A stretch of 64,000 nt of DNA from Flavobacterium cerinum (GTDB lineage Bacteria; Bacteroidota; Bacteroidia; Flavobacteriales; Flavobacteriaceae). The stretch lies in NCBI RefSeq assembly GCF_024496085.1, contig NZ_CP101751.1, positions 2,418,001 to 2,482,000 on the forward strand, given 5' to 3'. The notes beneath the pieces were generated by a model that was given only the letters and a program-made list of their open reading frames with translations, had not been told where the DNA came from and did no database searches. Below, piece after piece: positions 55,363 to 63,998 of the stretch. The first letter of the stretch is position 1; every line of letters begins with the position of its first letter. The position numbers and the translations under genes are program-made.

Positions 55363-56283
55363 TTAGAGACTTCGCTTAGTCCTTGGAGGTTTTGGACGGC
55401 TTTGGAGGTTTGGATTTTCCTTGCGGATATGCCAGTCGTTGAAGTCTTTGAAGCCATCGTAAAGGTTACTGTTGTCCCGGAAGGTTGCGTCAATTTCCAT
55501 AGCTTTTAAGGTGGCTTGGCGACCGGCATTGTCACGATCAAGATATAGGTTCTTGATCTCATACCTATACATAACCGGCAATGCACGCTCAAAAAAAGAT
55601 AGGGAATTTAGGATAAGATAATCACTTGAAAGAGACTGTTCGCCCTTAAAGCTTACGAATGAAAGGAAATCCATGTAGCCTTCAAAAACAGACAGGTTTT
55701 CGCTGCCATTTTTTATTAACGTGTAGTCTTTTGGGGAGCTGCTGGTCTTGTAAAAACTATTCCTAATTTCCCAACCGTTTGAGTTGTTTCTAAAACCAAT
55801 TCCGAAGTATTTTTTACCGGCCAGATTAAAGTGTACCTGACTACAAAACAGGTCTGCTATATCCAGGTCAATCCTTCTTTCGCGGAGGTATTTTAAAAGA
55901 GAAGGGGAGGTAAGTCTGGAGACCTGTTCAATGATAATTTTAGGATCTTCAGGAGCAACTTTTTTGGGACTGATTTTAGGTCGCTTCTGAATAGAATTGG
56001 GGCCATTTAAGATGTCTAAAAATTCAGCTACCGAACATTTAAAGTATGCAATGCCAAAATCGACAAGGTTACCACCTTTGCCTATGCCATGATCATACCA
56101 AACATTGAGCCGTGAATTGATTTTGAAAGATGCCGAGTCTTCATCCCTTAGAGGTGAAAGGTACCAATGATCATTTCCTCGAACCTTAACGACTTGATGT
56201 CCTATAGATGCCAAATATTGAACCATGTCAATCTGTTTGGCCTTTTCAATTGTAAATTTTTCTTTTCCGGTCTCCATTCCCAA
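55363..56283 (-). CDS. TraP-like DNA primase (toprim)
   Basis: A 306-residue primase-like protein. The N-terminal part matches a CHC2-type domain whose zinc ligands are lost (GNDHWYLSPLRDEDSASFKI, VWYDHGIGKGGNLVDFGIAY). The C-terminal half is a toprim fold (LSVFEGYMDFLSF with the acidic Glu, KNLYLDRDNAGRQAT with the DxD-like pair). In conjugative elements such proteins prime the transferred strand. It lies upstream of mobA on the same strand, beyond the oriT candidate. Confidence 0.85.
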   Translation of the reverse strand: MGMETGKEKFTIEKAKQIDMVQYLASIGHQVVKVRGNDHWYLSPLRDEDSASFKINSRLNVWYDHGIGKGGNLVDFGIAYFKCSVAEFLDILNGPNSIQKRPKISPKKVAPEDPKIIIEQVSRLTSPSLLKYLRERRIDLDIADLFCSQVHFNLAGKKYFGIGFRNNSNGWEIRNSFYKTSSSPKDYTLIKNGSENLSVFEGYMDFLSFVSFKGEQSLSSDYLILNSLSFFERALPVMYRYEIKNLYLDRDNAGRQATLKAMEIDATFRDNSNLYDGFKDFNDWHIRKENPNLQSRPKPPRTKRSL

Positions 56284-56341
56284 TACATCCTTTACATTAT
56301 CCGATGTACTAAGTTAGGAAGCCTTTAAAGAAAAAACATAA

Positions 56342-56362
56342 CCCCATCAAATTATGATGGGG
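56342..56362 (-). terminator. Terminator of the KAP NTPase gene
   Basis: CCCCATCA...TGATGGGG stem with a five-base loop, followed in minus-strand direction by a T-rich stretch, eight bases after the gene's stop. Confidence 0.6.
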
Positions 56363-56369
56363 AATTAGT

Positions 56370-58223
56370 TTATCTTGGTGTACCCATCATTTTGTTTTCC
56401 AAGGCATTTAAAACCTCACCTATTTCATTAAGTAATATTAATAATAGGTGGTGCCTTAGTGGTTCAAGGTGCTTCTCTTCTTTTAAATAACTTTTTAGTT
56501 TTGTCCCTAGTATTTCAAAGCTTTCCACTTCGCTATGCAAGGATTTATGAATATCTGTACGATGGTAACGATGAGGTAAGATAGAACTTAAATCGCATAG
56601 CATAGCATTATTTGTTTTTAAAATAGCGTCGAATAATAGATTCTGGTCAACGGAGTTAAAGAAAGGATAGATTGTATTTACAATTTGATCTCCAACCATC
56701 TTTAAACGGTGCTGGTCATTTTGGTTGAGAGCTCCGATCAATTGTACACCCAAGCCTAAGTAGTTTTGTTCTTGCGTTTTATAATGATAATCCTGGACAA
56801 GTTTTTTAAATTCTTCGATATGTTCAGGACTTATAAAAGCCATTAAGTTGTTTAATTGGTTATCATCCAATTCTTTACGAAGAATAGCAATTTCAAGACC
56901 TTTTTTAAGACCTGCCTTCACATTTTCTACAGTTTCGGTGATTAAATTATTAAGTGAAAAATGGTGATAATGATTTAGAATGTGGGGATAATCATAGATG
57001 GAATAATTCCCCAGTAAAGCATTTTCCCACACAGTTGAGGTCAACCTGTCAAATTCTTTTTGCTCTAGCCATTTGTACTTACCCTCCATGATTTTTTGCA
57101 AATCCTTTTGTTCTTGAGTAACAACAATTTTTTTTCGTCCTTCGATTTCATTTTTAAACCTTTCTGCATTGAAATAGCCGGAGAGGATCAGGCTGTAGAT
57201 CGAAGGATAGAAGTAGTAGTAGTCAATTCGGCCTGTCAGAAATTTAAGGTAAAATACTTCTTCATAAGGTTTTTCGATATGCGGTTCTATCTCTTCCCGT
57301 TTTTTCTTCTGGTCAAGAGCGACTTTACTTATACGCGACCTTTCATAAGATTTGTTTAGCCTGTCTAGTTTTTTACGGTCTTTATAATCCGTTGATTTTA
57401 GATTACCTGCCTTATATTCTATTGAAATGATTGTCGAGAAAAAGATGATCTCTTTTTGGATATCTCCCTTCTCGTTGCTGAATACCGGAAAAAGTTTTTG
57501 AAGGCAATCCATGATAAAGGAAATATTACGAAGATTTGTTTCATTAACTAATTGCAATGTTTTTATGAAAAGTTCCTTTTCTGTGTGGAGATATTGGTAG
57601 AAATCATGGTTATCATTTTTGTATTTCAACAAAAGTTGCGGAATGAGTTCTGGCAGGCTTGGTTCAAAGTTTAACGTGTAGCGAATAATCTTTTCTTTGA
57701 CCTTTTGGTATTCGATGTCATTGAACCTGCTTTCATCTGCAAGAAATAGTACTTTAGCCTGTTTGTGTTCTATAAAGTTGTTGATAAAGCCAAGAACTTC
57801 ACCTATTGGAATCTGACATCTTTCGAGGTCATCAAAGCATATTAGCTTATCCGTGAAATTGAGATTGTTGGCTACAATACCATTTACGAAGTCTGAAAAT
57901 TTAGAGCCTGTCAGGCTTGTCAAAACTGTGTCGAAGCCATTACTAATGAGCTTAAATACTGATCTTAGCCTTCCTGTTTCTTTTTGAGAAATAAATGGCA
58001 TCATGCCGAGCATGATCTGGTACTCTATGGTTTCAATTTTCGCAACACCATTAAGTGATATATAGATGGGTTTAAGGGAATTTCGTAAAACGATCGGTTG
58101 GAGTTTCTGTTTCCAAAAATAGGTTTTCCCACTTCCCCAAGGACTATTCAATAATAATGCATATTGAGTTTCATTCTCAATCAGGTAGTCACCAAAGATA
58201 TTCTCTATATGTTCTGCGTTCAT
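56370..58223 (-). CDS. KAP-family P-loop NTPase
   Basis: A 617-residue KAP-type NTPase. Walker A is NSPWGSGKTYFW near residues 26-37, and Walker B is KLICFDDLERC with the typical KAP spacing to VLFLADESRF. No membrane helices of the KAP insert type are evident, so this is a soluble form. The C-terminal ~350 residues are helical and unassigned. KAP NTPases are frequent in mobile elements and several act in phage defence. It stands upstream of the primase with its own terminator, as a cargo gene, and diverges from the tra genes at 58336 onward. Confidence 0.85.
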   Translation of the reverse strand: MNAEHIENIFGDYLIENETQYALLLNSPWGSGKTYFWKQKLQPIVLRNSLKPIYISLNGVAKIETIEYQIMLGMMPFISQKETGRLRSVFKLISNGFDTVLTSLTGSKFSDFVNGIVANNLNFTDKLICFDDLERCQIPIGEVLGFINNFIEHKQAKVLFLADESRFNDIEYQKVKEKIIRYTLNFEPSLPELIPQLLLKYKNDNHDFYQYLHTEKELFIKTLQLVNETNLRNISFIMDCLQKLFPVFSNEKGDIQKEIIFFSTIISIEYKAGNLKSTDYKDRKKLDRLNKSYERSRISKVALDQKKKREEIEPHIEKPYEEVFYLKFLTGRIDYYYFYPSIYSLILSGYFNAERFKNEIEGRKKIVVTQEQKDLQKIMEGKYKWLEQKEFDRLTSTVWENALLGNYSIYDYPHILNHYHHFSLNNLITETVENVKAGLKKGLEIAILRKELDDNQLNNLMAFISPEHIEEFKKLVQDYHYKTQEQNYLGLGVQLIGALNQNDQHRLKMVGDQIVNTIYPFFNSVDQNLLFDAILKTNNAMLCDLSSILPHRYHRTDIHKSLHSEVESFEILGTKLKSYLKEEKHLEPLRHHLLLILLNEIGEVLNALENKMMGTPR

Positions 58224-58335
58224 TTTTTGAGCGAATAATCAGTTTCCCAAAAATAGCCAAAAGCAATCTGTTTGATTGTTAAATCCCCATCATATTTTGA
58301 TTAGGAAACTTTCATCAACTAAAGTTAATTTTGTC

Positions 58336-58503
58336 ATGGCAAAGGCCACAGTAGGAAATAAAGTGAGGAGGATAATGATGGCGAACAATTACCATTCTAT
58401 AGAAAACCGGAAATTCTTTAACCGGTTCCCATATGGGGAAACAAAACAAATTCAATTGACCACAACAGTGTTAGACAACCTCGAAGGTTTAACGATTAAA
58501 TAA
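58336..58503 (+). CDS. Small uncharacterised protein upstream of traO
   Basis: A 55-residue basic protein (MAKATVGNKVRRIMMANNYH, ending LDNLEGLTIK) eight bases before traO in the same direction. The spacing suggests translation with traO. It is not a recognisable traN remnant. A start 20 codons earlier is possible but has less typical sequence. Confidence 0.5.
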   Translation: MAKATVGNKVRRIMMANNYHSIENRKFFNRFPYGETKQIQLTTTVLDNLEGLTIK

Positions 58504-58510
58504 AAATCAG

Positions 58511-59089
58511 ATGAAAAAGTACATGAAGTATGTGCTGCTGGCTTTATTGTCAGCGGCTAACGTAGCGTATGCGCAACGTTTTGAAAAGGGGCAGATCGGG
58601 ATCGAAGTTAGGGGCGGTTTGGCCAACGGTTATTTCTTTAGCAAGTACCAAGATCCTTCCTTTTTTGGTGGCATTGCTGCCAATATTTACACTGGTATCG
58701 ATAGCAAATGGGTAGTGGGTGGCGAATTTTACCACAAAAGTTATGATTACCAAAATAGTAGTATCAAACTGGCACAGTTTACAGGCGAAGTAGGTCATTA
58801 TTTTCCAATTGTTTTCGATTGCAAACAGAACTTGGTGATCTCTGCCGGGGTAAGTGCTATTGCCGGATATGAACGACTGAATTGGGGCGAACATTTGCTT
58901 TACGATTATGCAGTTCTGCTGAACAAGGATAAGTTCATCTACGGCGGAGCAGCAACATTGGAAGTAGAATTTTTTCCGTCTGATAAGCTGATCGTTTTTG
59001 CTACCGGTAGGGAACGTCTGCTGTTTCGTGCGCATGATAAGTTTAATTCACAGGTTGGGGTAGGAGTTAGGTTTTTAATTAACAGATAG
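58511..59089 (+). CDS. traO: Conjugal transfer protein TraO
   Basis: A 192-residue protein of the CTnDOT TraO family, a probable outer-membrane beta-barrel subunit of the mating channel. It has a signal peptide (YVLLALLSAANVAYAQ) and alternating beta strands with the glycine pattern GQIGIEVRGGLANGYFF and the final GVGVRFLINR. In CTnDOT-like elements traO follows traN; here traN is absent upstream, and a KAP gene on the other strand takes its place. Confidence 0.88.
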   Translation: MKKYMKYVLLALLSAANVAYAQRFEKGQIGIEVRGGLANGYFFSKYQDPSFFGGIAANIYTGIDSKWVVGGEFYHKSYDYQNSSIKLAQFTGEVGHYFPIVFDCKQNLVISAGVSAIAGYERLNWGEHLLYDYAVLLNKDKFIYGGAATLEVEFFPSDKLIVFATGRERLLFRAHDKFNSQVGVGVRFLINR

Positions 59090-59101
59090 GAGAAAAGAGA
59101 A

Positions 59102-59530
59102 ATGAAAAAAATATTATTGGTATTGGTAGCAGTTTTCGCTATTGCCGTTAGCGGTTGCAATAAAAATGAATTAGATATAACCAGGGGATACGATTTCTCT
59201 CTTGTGATGAGAGAACTACCATTCAAGTTAATGAGATACAGTTCTACGGATGTACGTTTGCGCATTAATCCAGATGGACTTTATCCGGATACAAAATATA
59301 CGATGTCCTTTGTTCAGTATACAGGAAACGGAACATTACAGAACGAAGGCGGAGAATTTCTTGCGCCCAATGTAATCTATGATCTTGAAAATAAAATCTT
59401 TGTCTTAAAATATACTTCCTATGGTGTTGATGACCATTTTTTTGAAATCACGATCAGGGATAATTTTGGCCATGTAAAAAAACAGAAAGTCAAGATGTTA
59501 AATGACGATAGTGTGGATTGGGTAAAGTAA
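59102..59530 (+). CDS. traQ: Conjugal transfer lipoprotein TraQ (DUF3872)
   Basis: A 142-residue protein of the DUF3872/TraQ family with a lipoprotein signal (FAIAVSGC, Cys19) and a beta-sandwich-like mature part (DFSLVMRELPFKLMRYSSTD). It follows traO by 12 bp. Usually traP lies between traO and traQ; here the primase-like protein is on the opposite strand near 56 kb. It ends in a strong terminator at 59547-59583. Confidence 0.88.
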   Translation: MKKILLVLVAVFAIAVSGCNKNELDITRGYDFSLVMRELPFKLMRYSSTDVRLRINPDGLYPDTKYTMSFVQYTGNGTLQNEGGEFLAPNVIYDLENKIFVLKYTSYGVDDHFFEITIRDNFGHVKKQKVKMLNDDSVDWVK

Positions 59531-59546
59531 ATTTTTAACTTGATAA

Positions 59547-59583
59547 AAAAAGGTAGGATATTATAAAAGCATCCTACCTTTTT
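59547..59583. terminator. Strong bidirectional terminator after traQ
   Basis: A perfect 13-bp stem (AAAAAGGTAGGAT with its complement, 11-base loop) carrying A and T runs on both sides. It separates traQ from the convergent small gene at 59597. Confidence 0.8.
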
Positions 59584-59596
59584 AGTTTAAGGGATT

Positions 59597-59770
59597 CTAT
59601 TTAGACTTCTTCGCCTTTTGTATTTGTACACTTCTATTATCCAATACAGCTTTGCGTGCTTTACTTATGCCTGATGTGCCACGGTTCGGATTAGGTTGGT
59701 CAGCCTTAATGTTCGGTTTTCTAATTGGTGCAGATGGGGCAATCTTTGGTTTGGTTGTCTTCTTTTCCAT
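59597..59770 (-). CDS. Small basic proline/lysine-rich protein
   Basis: A 57-residue protein from ATG at 59770 to TAG at 59597 (MEKKTTKPKIAPSAPIRKPN at the start, QIQKAKKSK at the end). Strongly basic, with many Pro and Lys and no predicted fold. It ends at the shared terminator with traQ. The clean start and stop and its own place between terminator and the next gene suggest it is real; function unknown, possibly nucleic-acid binding. Confidence 0.5.
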   Translation of the reverse strand: MEKKTTKPKIAPSAPIRKPNIKADQPNPNRGTSGISKARKAVLDNRSVQIQKAKKSK

Positions 59771-59941
59771 AGGTCATGATTTTAGAGTTGTTAATGTAAA
59801 AATACATGTTATTGAGTTACAGTGTGATACCAGCATAGTCTTTTTTCTGTAGTTGCAGTTGAATTCCCCGTTAAATTATGCTTAGGGTTGGCATTGATTT
59901 AAGGTTTAAATTTGTATTTATTGTTAAACGTATTAAAGTAA

Positions 59942-60229
59942 ATGATTATGAATGTGAACGATGTTGCAAAAGTTTTTGATACGATTTTGAGCATACCAGG
60001 TATGGGCGAAGTGGTGAAGGTGGATATGAAGATGAGCAGGAAGAATGTATTGCTCTTGAACCAGGTAATTGAGTTGGGTATAGCGGCTAAGGCTGATGAT
60101 AAATCCGGGCTGCTTGGAAGCGTTCCCGCAGAAGATCTCGTCGAACTGAGAAATCTTGCAGGGGATTGTTTGACCAAAGCAGGTCTGAACGAATTAAACG
60201 AGAAACTTAAGGTACTAGGAGCAAAATAA
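59942..60229 (+). CDS. Small uncharacterised helical protein
   Basis: A 95-residue cytoplasmic protein (MIMNVNDVAKVFDTILSIPG) with an amphipathic, Leu-rich helical pattern (KNVLLLNQVIELGI, AEDLVELRNLAGDCLTK). No family recognised. It has its own terminator at 60239-60265, so it forms a single-gene unit. The second ATG (59948) is an equally good start. Confidence 0.65.
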   Translation: MIMNVNDVAKVFDTILSIPGMGEVVKVDMKMSRKNVLLLNQVIELGIAAKADDKSGLLGSVPAEDLVELRNLAGDCLTKAGLNELNEKLKVLGAK

Positions 60230-60238
60230 TCTAATTGG

Positions 60239-60265
60239 AAAGCTGAATGGAAATTCAGCTTTTTT
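60239..60265 (+). terminator. Terminator
   Basis: AAAGCTGAA...TTCAGCTTT stem with a six-base loop followed by a T-run, right after the 59942-60229 gene. Confidence 0.75.
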
Positions 60266-60383
60266 AGTTAGTTAAAAATCAGGTGTTTATACGGTGTTTT
60301 TGATATGATATTTTTTTTAGCTTGTGATAAATTATTTTTAATCACGTCAAGGCTAATAATTAATTAATCAAAACAATATTATT

Positions 60384-61166
60384 ATGAATTTAGGAGAAAA
60401 CTATTCAAAAACAGTTGCGAAAAAATTTGATAAGCTGCCTGTCTACGTGCCAGATACGAAAATAAAACCGGGCGCAGTAATTTCGTTTGGAAAAGATATG
60501 TTGGGTAGACCGAATAAGCCTTTTGGGACTTTCCACCATATAACTGATTTAGTAGGAGGGAAAGTGTATGATTTTCAAATAACCAATCCACCTAAACCGT
60601 CGTCGACAGCTGTACTAAATTTTGTTTCTCAAAATGAGGTAACAGTTACTTCCGCTTTAAAAGCAAATGTACCTAACGCTGTTGATGGCGATATAGCATT
60701 TCAGTTCGGTAAGGCTGGATCAGTTCTTCTGTACGCTGTAAAAGGTACTGATTATGGGATTGATCAATTGGCACTAAAAAAAAATCTAAGTAAAGTGGCA
60801 AATGAAGAAAAATGGGAAGATTACTACATTGTTACAGAGGTGACCATTTATGAGAGGGCATTAGTCTATCAGTCTATTGACCGAAATGGAGCATTGGCGG
60901 TTTCAGCATCTGCTAAAAATATTTCCATTTCTGGAAACGATATTACAAATATTGGAGCAGAAGCTACGTTTTCAGTTAAATGGAAAGATAAACAAGCATT
61001 CAGTGTGGACTGGGCTGAAAATGTTGTTCTTTTTATGAAATTAGTTAGATTTAGTAAAGGAGAGCTAAAAGTTTACGAAAAGGCACTTACAGGAGCAAAT
61101 GCTGTTAGCAGTGGCGAGTTTGAGCTAGTAGAAGTAGATACTAATCTAATGTTGTTACAGGAGTGA
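60384..61166 (+). CDS. Uncharacterised 260-residue protein
   Basis: A 260-residue protein without signal peptide or obvious membrane helix (starts MNLGENYSKTVAKKFDKLPV). It has a beta-rich N-terminal half (KIKPGAVISFGKDML, FGTFHHITDLVGGKVYDFQI) and a middle part with many Ala/Val and a possible amphipathic region. The end is beta-rich too (YEKALTGANAVSSGEFELVE). I recognise no family. It is a single-gene unit with a strong terminator. Size and build are reminiscent of pore-forming or immune effectors, but I see no diagnostic motif and do not assign one. Confidence 0.7.
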   Translation: MNLGENYSKTVAKKFDKLPVYVPDTKIKPGAVISFGKDMLGRPNKPFGTFHHITDLVGGKVYDFQITNPPKPSSTAVLNFVSQNEVTVTSALKANVPNAVDGDIAFQFGKAGSVLLYAVKGTDYGIDQLALKKNLSKVANEEKWEDYYIVTEVTIYERALVYQSIDRNGALAVSASAKNISISGNDITNIGAEATFSVKWKDKQAFSVDWAENVVLFMKLVRFSKGELKVYEKALTGANAVSSGEFELVEVDTNLMLLQE

Positions 61167-61184
61167 GGTTTATTTTCATAAACA

Positions 61185-61215
61185 AAAAAAGGGGCTGAAA
61201 TTCAGCCCCTTTTTT
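61185..61215. terminator. Strong bidirectional terminator
   Basis: A7GGGGCTGAA and its complement around a single-base loop, with A and T runs on both sides. It serves the 60384-61166 gene and possibly the convergent gene ending at 61370. Confidence 0.8.
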
Positions 61216-61369
61216 ATGCCTTTTTGTAAGCGAGATTTACGGTTTATACGTAAAATTCTAAATATGGAATTGTTATCTTGCATAAAACCCATCCCATATT
61301 TTTATTTACAACTGGCATCTTCCCCTTAAACTGTTAAGACGTGTTTAAAGGGAAGGCTTCGGTTTGTTG

Positions 61370-61756
61370 CTATACAGTAGTATAAGAAAACTCAAAAGTT
61401 AATGAGCCAGTAGCAACAGGCTTACCTTCGCCGTCAGTTTTTACGGCTAGGTTGTTCTGTGGAGTTCCTGTCCATTTTGAATACTCACCAGTTGGAGGCG
61501 CGGGATAGATCAGGTCTATTGGCAACTTACTGCTAAAGCAAACAGAGCATTGAGAACCGAAGTAATTGGCGGCCTGTTTGTTCAGGTCGTCGAGGTAATC
61601 TTCCTGCTTAGTAGACAATGTAAAGTGATCTTTGATCCAAGCTTTAAAGTCTCCTTGGATTGCCAATGCTTCAACTTGAATAGCGGTAGGGGTTAAACCG
61701 TAAAGTTCGGTTAACAGGTCTTGCACGCCAGTAGGCGTTAACGGTTGTTTTGTCAT
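61370..61756 (-). CDS. Uncharacterised protein
   Basis: A 128-residue protein without signal peptide (MTKQPLTPTGVQDLLTELYG). The first half is helical (IQVEALAIQGDFKAWIKDHF), the second has a Cys pair (SQCSVCFSSKLPIDLIYPAP) and a beta-rich end (LTFEFSYTTV). Proteins like this occur singly in Sphingobacteriaceae; function unknown. It is divergent from the LytTR regulator at 61851 with 94 bp between, so they share a promoter region and may be functionally linked. Confidence 0.65.
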   Translation of the reverse strand: MTKQPLTPTGVQDLLTELYGLTPTAIQVEALAIQGDFKAWIKDHFTLSTKQEDYLDDLNKQAANYFGSQCSVCFSSKLPIDLIYPAPPTGEYSKWTGTPQNNLAVKTDGEGKPVATGSLTFEFSYTTV

Positions 61757-61850
61757 AAAACAATTGTTGTTTAAAAAGTGAAAAATTGATTGTTAGTTAG
61801 ATTTTAAGTATTGTTTAAAGGCATTTTGCCTATAGAAAACCGTTGTTTAG

Positions 61851-62711
61851 ATGTTAGTTTTAAAGTATCACCCGCGTTGGGTTAGGGTAGTGGTAGCGAT
61901 TATTGCTTCGCTTTTTATTTTATTTTACGGTAGGCCGTTGGATCTTGTCCGTTCCTTTGGTAGCATGCAGTTTTACCCCGTATTTATTGTTAGCAGTTTG
62001 GTAAGCTTTGCGATGGTTGAAATGACCCACCAGTTTACTAGATGGTTGGACAGACGTGATCCGTGGTCATATCAATGGCAAGAGCGAGCGATACTACAGT
62101 TCACTTTGGGCGTACAGGTTCCCTTGATATTTGATGTGTTCTTGTTTTCCGTTTACTTCGCGTACTATGGTATAGATATTACCCAGAATGGCTTTTTCTC
62201 AAAAGATTTTCCCTTAATAGCTTCGTTTATGCTTCTTCTAAATGCATATTACGCGGTGAGGTTTTATTTTGCCTATGGTACCAAGTCAAGAGATGAGATT
62301 TTGGTTTTAGAAAACAGCTCAGCGGAAGTTACCGGAGTAGATAGTTCTGATTTGATGCGGATAGAGAATAACGGTATTACCATTAATCTCGACCTTGGAA
62401 AGGATATTATTCTATTTGCTTATATCAACCGACAGTTACGTGTCTATGACCGGGAAGGAAAGATTTATCCTGTAAAAGATAAGCTGACAAACCTAATTAA
62501 TGAACTTGAAGATAAAGGATACTGTCAGATCAATCGTAGTACAATCGTCAATCTTGAAGCAGTAAAAGGATATAAAATAGGAGCAAAAAGGAACACGTTA
62601 GAACTGTTTATAGTTACTGATCTCGACGAAATTGACGAAGACAAGCGCCCAAATTTGACTGTAACGGGTGAAAATATCGATGATTTTAAGTCAAAATTTG
62701 ATATCCGCTAA
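61851..62711 (+). CDS. Membrane-anchored LytTR-family regulator
   Basis: A 286-residue protein. Four membrane helices (about residues 12-25, 42-58, 88-105 and 122-140) precede a C-terminal LytTR DNA-binding domain (FAYINRQLRVYDREGKIY, KGYCQINRSTIVNLEAVKGY with the conserved R/H-S region, ELFIVTD). Membrane LytTR regulators sense a signal in the envelope and bind pairs of short direct repeats. A 22-bp tandem repeat begins 14 bp after its stop, upstream of the next plus-strand genes. It probably controls these and itself. Confidence 0.9.
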   Translation: MLVLKYHPRWVRVVVAIIASLFILFYGRPLDLVRSFGSMQFYPVFIVSSLVSFAMVEMTHQFTRWLDRRDPWSYQWQERAILQFTLGVQVPLIFDVFLFSVYFAYYGIDITQNGFFSKDFPLIASFMLLLNAYYAVRFYFAYGTKSRDEILVLENSSAEVTGVDSSDLMRIENNGITINLDLGKDIILFAYINRQLRVYDREGKIYPVKDKLTNLINELEDKGYCQINRSTIVNLEAVKGYKIGAKRNTLELFIVTDLDEIDEDKRPNLTVTGENIDDFKSKFDIR

Positions 62712-62724
62712 TTTTTTTTTGTCA

Positions 62725-62777
62725 TTTCGATACATAAAAGTGTATGTTTCGATACATAAAAATGTATGTTTCGAACA
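62725..62777 (+). promoter_or_regulatory. 22-bp tandem repeat, likely LytTR binding site
   Basis: Two 22-bp units (TTTCGATACATAAAAGTGTATG and the same with one change, given here as starting TTTCGATACATAAAA) at 62725-62746 and 62747-62768, followed by a partial third copy to 62777. Each unit also holds ATACA...TGTAT arms. LytTR domains bind 9-bp direct repeats one to two turns apart, and the 22-bp period fits. Confidence 0.55.
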
Positions 62778-63025
62778 AAATGTGATTTTTTGAGACTTTT
62801 TACGGATTTATTCCTTGCTTTTTATCGCAATTTGATTATATCTTTACAGTGTTACAATGATTTGTAAATCAATATTTTGTGTTTTTGGTGGCTTTTGCGA
62901 TCAGCTATAGAACTAAAAACTTTCATATATGAAAGTGTGTGCCGGGGTACTAACTAAGTGGTTAGACTATAAGCATCCCAAATCTATTTACAGAATGACC
63001 TATAAAATTTAAAACAATTGATTTA

Positions 63026-63424
63026 ATGATGAATTTGGTACTTAACAAGAACCTTATATTGGGTTTAGGATGGTTAAGGGAAAATAGAGGCGTTTTGCTA
63101 TTTGCCATCTTTGTCCCTTTTATGGTGTTTTCAATCTATTTCAATCTTATGGCATTGGACATCACTAAAAAGGCCAGTCTGGAGCCTTATGTAGCCATTT
63201 GTACAGCAGCCCTATCTGTTGCTTGGTTAACTGCTTATTTTAGATGCCGGGTATTAGACAGTATAATGGACGATATACCAAGTTTGATTTTTTTGCTGCT
63301 TTTACTTGCCTTTACCATGATGCTTTATTATTATTCTCTTTTGTTCTATCTGATGGAAATAGGGGTAGTAGATAAGCCAAAGTATTACTGGCGTAATGAA
63401 CTTTTTAAGAATTTTAAAAAGTAG
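63026..63424 (+). CDS. Uncharacterised membrane protein
   Basis: A 132-residue protein with three hydrophobic helices (GVLLFAIFVPFMVFSIYF, a middle one near VAICTAALSVAWLTAYF and LIFLLLLLAFTMMLYYY). No family recognised. It lies downstream of the LytTR gene and its tandem repeat, about 250 bp from them, and may be a target of that regulator. Confidence 0.7.
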   Translation: MMNLVLNKNLILGLGWLRENRGVLLFAIFVPFMVFSIYFNLMALDITKKASLEPYVAICTAALSVAWLTAYFRCRVLDSIMDDIPSLIFLLLLLAFTMMLYYYSLLFYLMEIGVVDKPKYYWRNELFKNFKK

Positions 63425-63683
63425 TTTTTCAGCAAATTTAAGCCTCTCTTAAAATAGTTAACTCTAAGTCAAACCTAAAACTATCTGTATTGCAGATAGC
63501 TCACTTCCAAAGTGCTATTTTCCAATAGCCAATTTACAGCCTGTTTTAATATTTCAAAGGACAATATTGGTGAGGCACCGCCTTCACCGAAAGGGTAGAT
63601 ATATGCCAAACAAAAAGCTAGGGGAGGCCGAAAACCTACAATAGAGTAGGCGCAATATTTTTTAACCTCAAATTTTTACCATT

Positions 63684-63998
63684 ATGAAAAATTCCAAAAT
63701 TTTTGCCGTTGTTGCCGTGGTATTGGTAGCCGGTAGCGCATTCGCTTTTTTTAACGGAGAACCAAAACCGATTAAAAAGGTTGTAAACAGCCAAGTTTAT
63801 TATCATATCGGAGAAAATTATGTTCCAATGCCTAGCCCACCTTCTGGATTGACATGCACTCCAGACGATAAATTTTGTACGGTTACACTTGAAAGTACAG
63901 GTGATCTTCCACAGACTTTCAGCGAAAATGACTTAGATAACTTAGATCCAGGTGTAACAATCGCTGACCAAGGACAAGCTAACCGTTCTTGGAAATAA
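63684..63998 (+). CDS. DUF6520-family small exported protein
   Basis: A 104-residue protein with a signal peptide (KIFAVVAVVLVAGSAFAFF) and a short mature part containing a Cys pair (GLTCTPDDKFCTVTLE) and an acidic stretch. This matches the DUF6520 family, found almost only in Bacteroidota and often in strings of paralogues next to bacteriocin-like or LytTR-regulated genes. The function is unknown. It stops at 63998, at the window edge, so further copies may follow. Confidence 0.85.
   Translation: MKNSKIFAVVAVVLVAGSAFAFFNGEPKPIKKVVNSQVYYHIGENYVPMPSPPSGLTCTPDDKFCTVTLESTGDLPQTFSENDLDNLDPGVTIADQGQANRSWK

Noticed and set aside
60384..61166. Bacterial gasdermin
   Set aside because: The length fits, but no N-terminal lipidated Cys and no adjacent protease gene are present, and no diagnostic motif was found.
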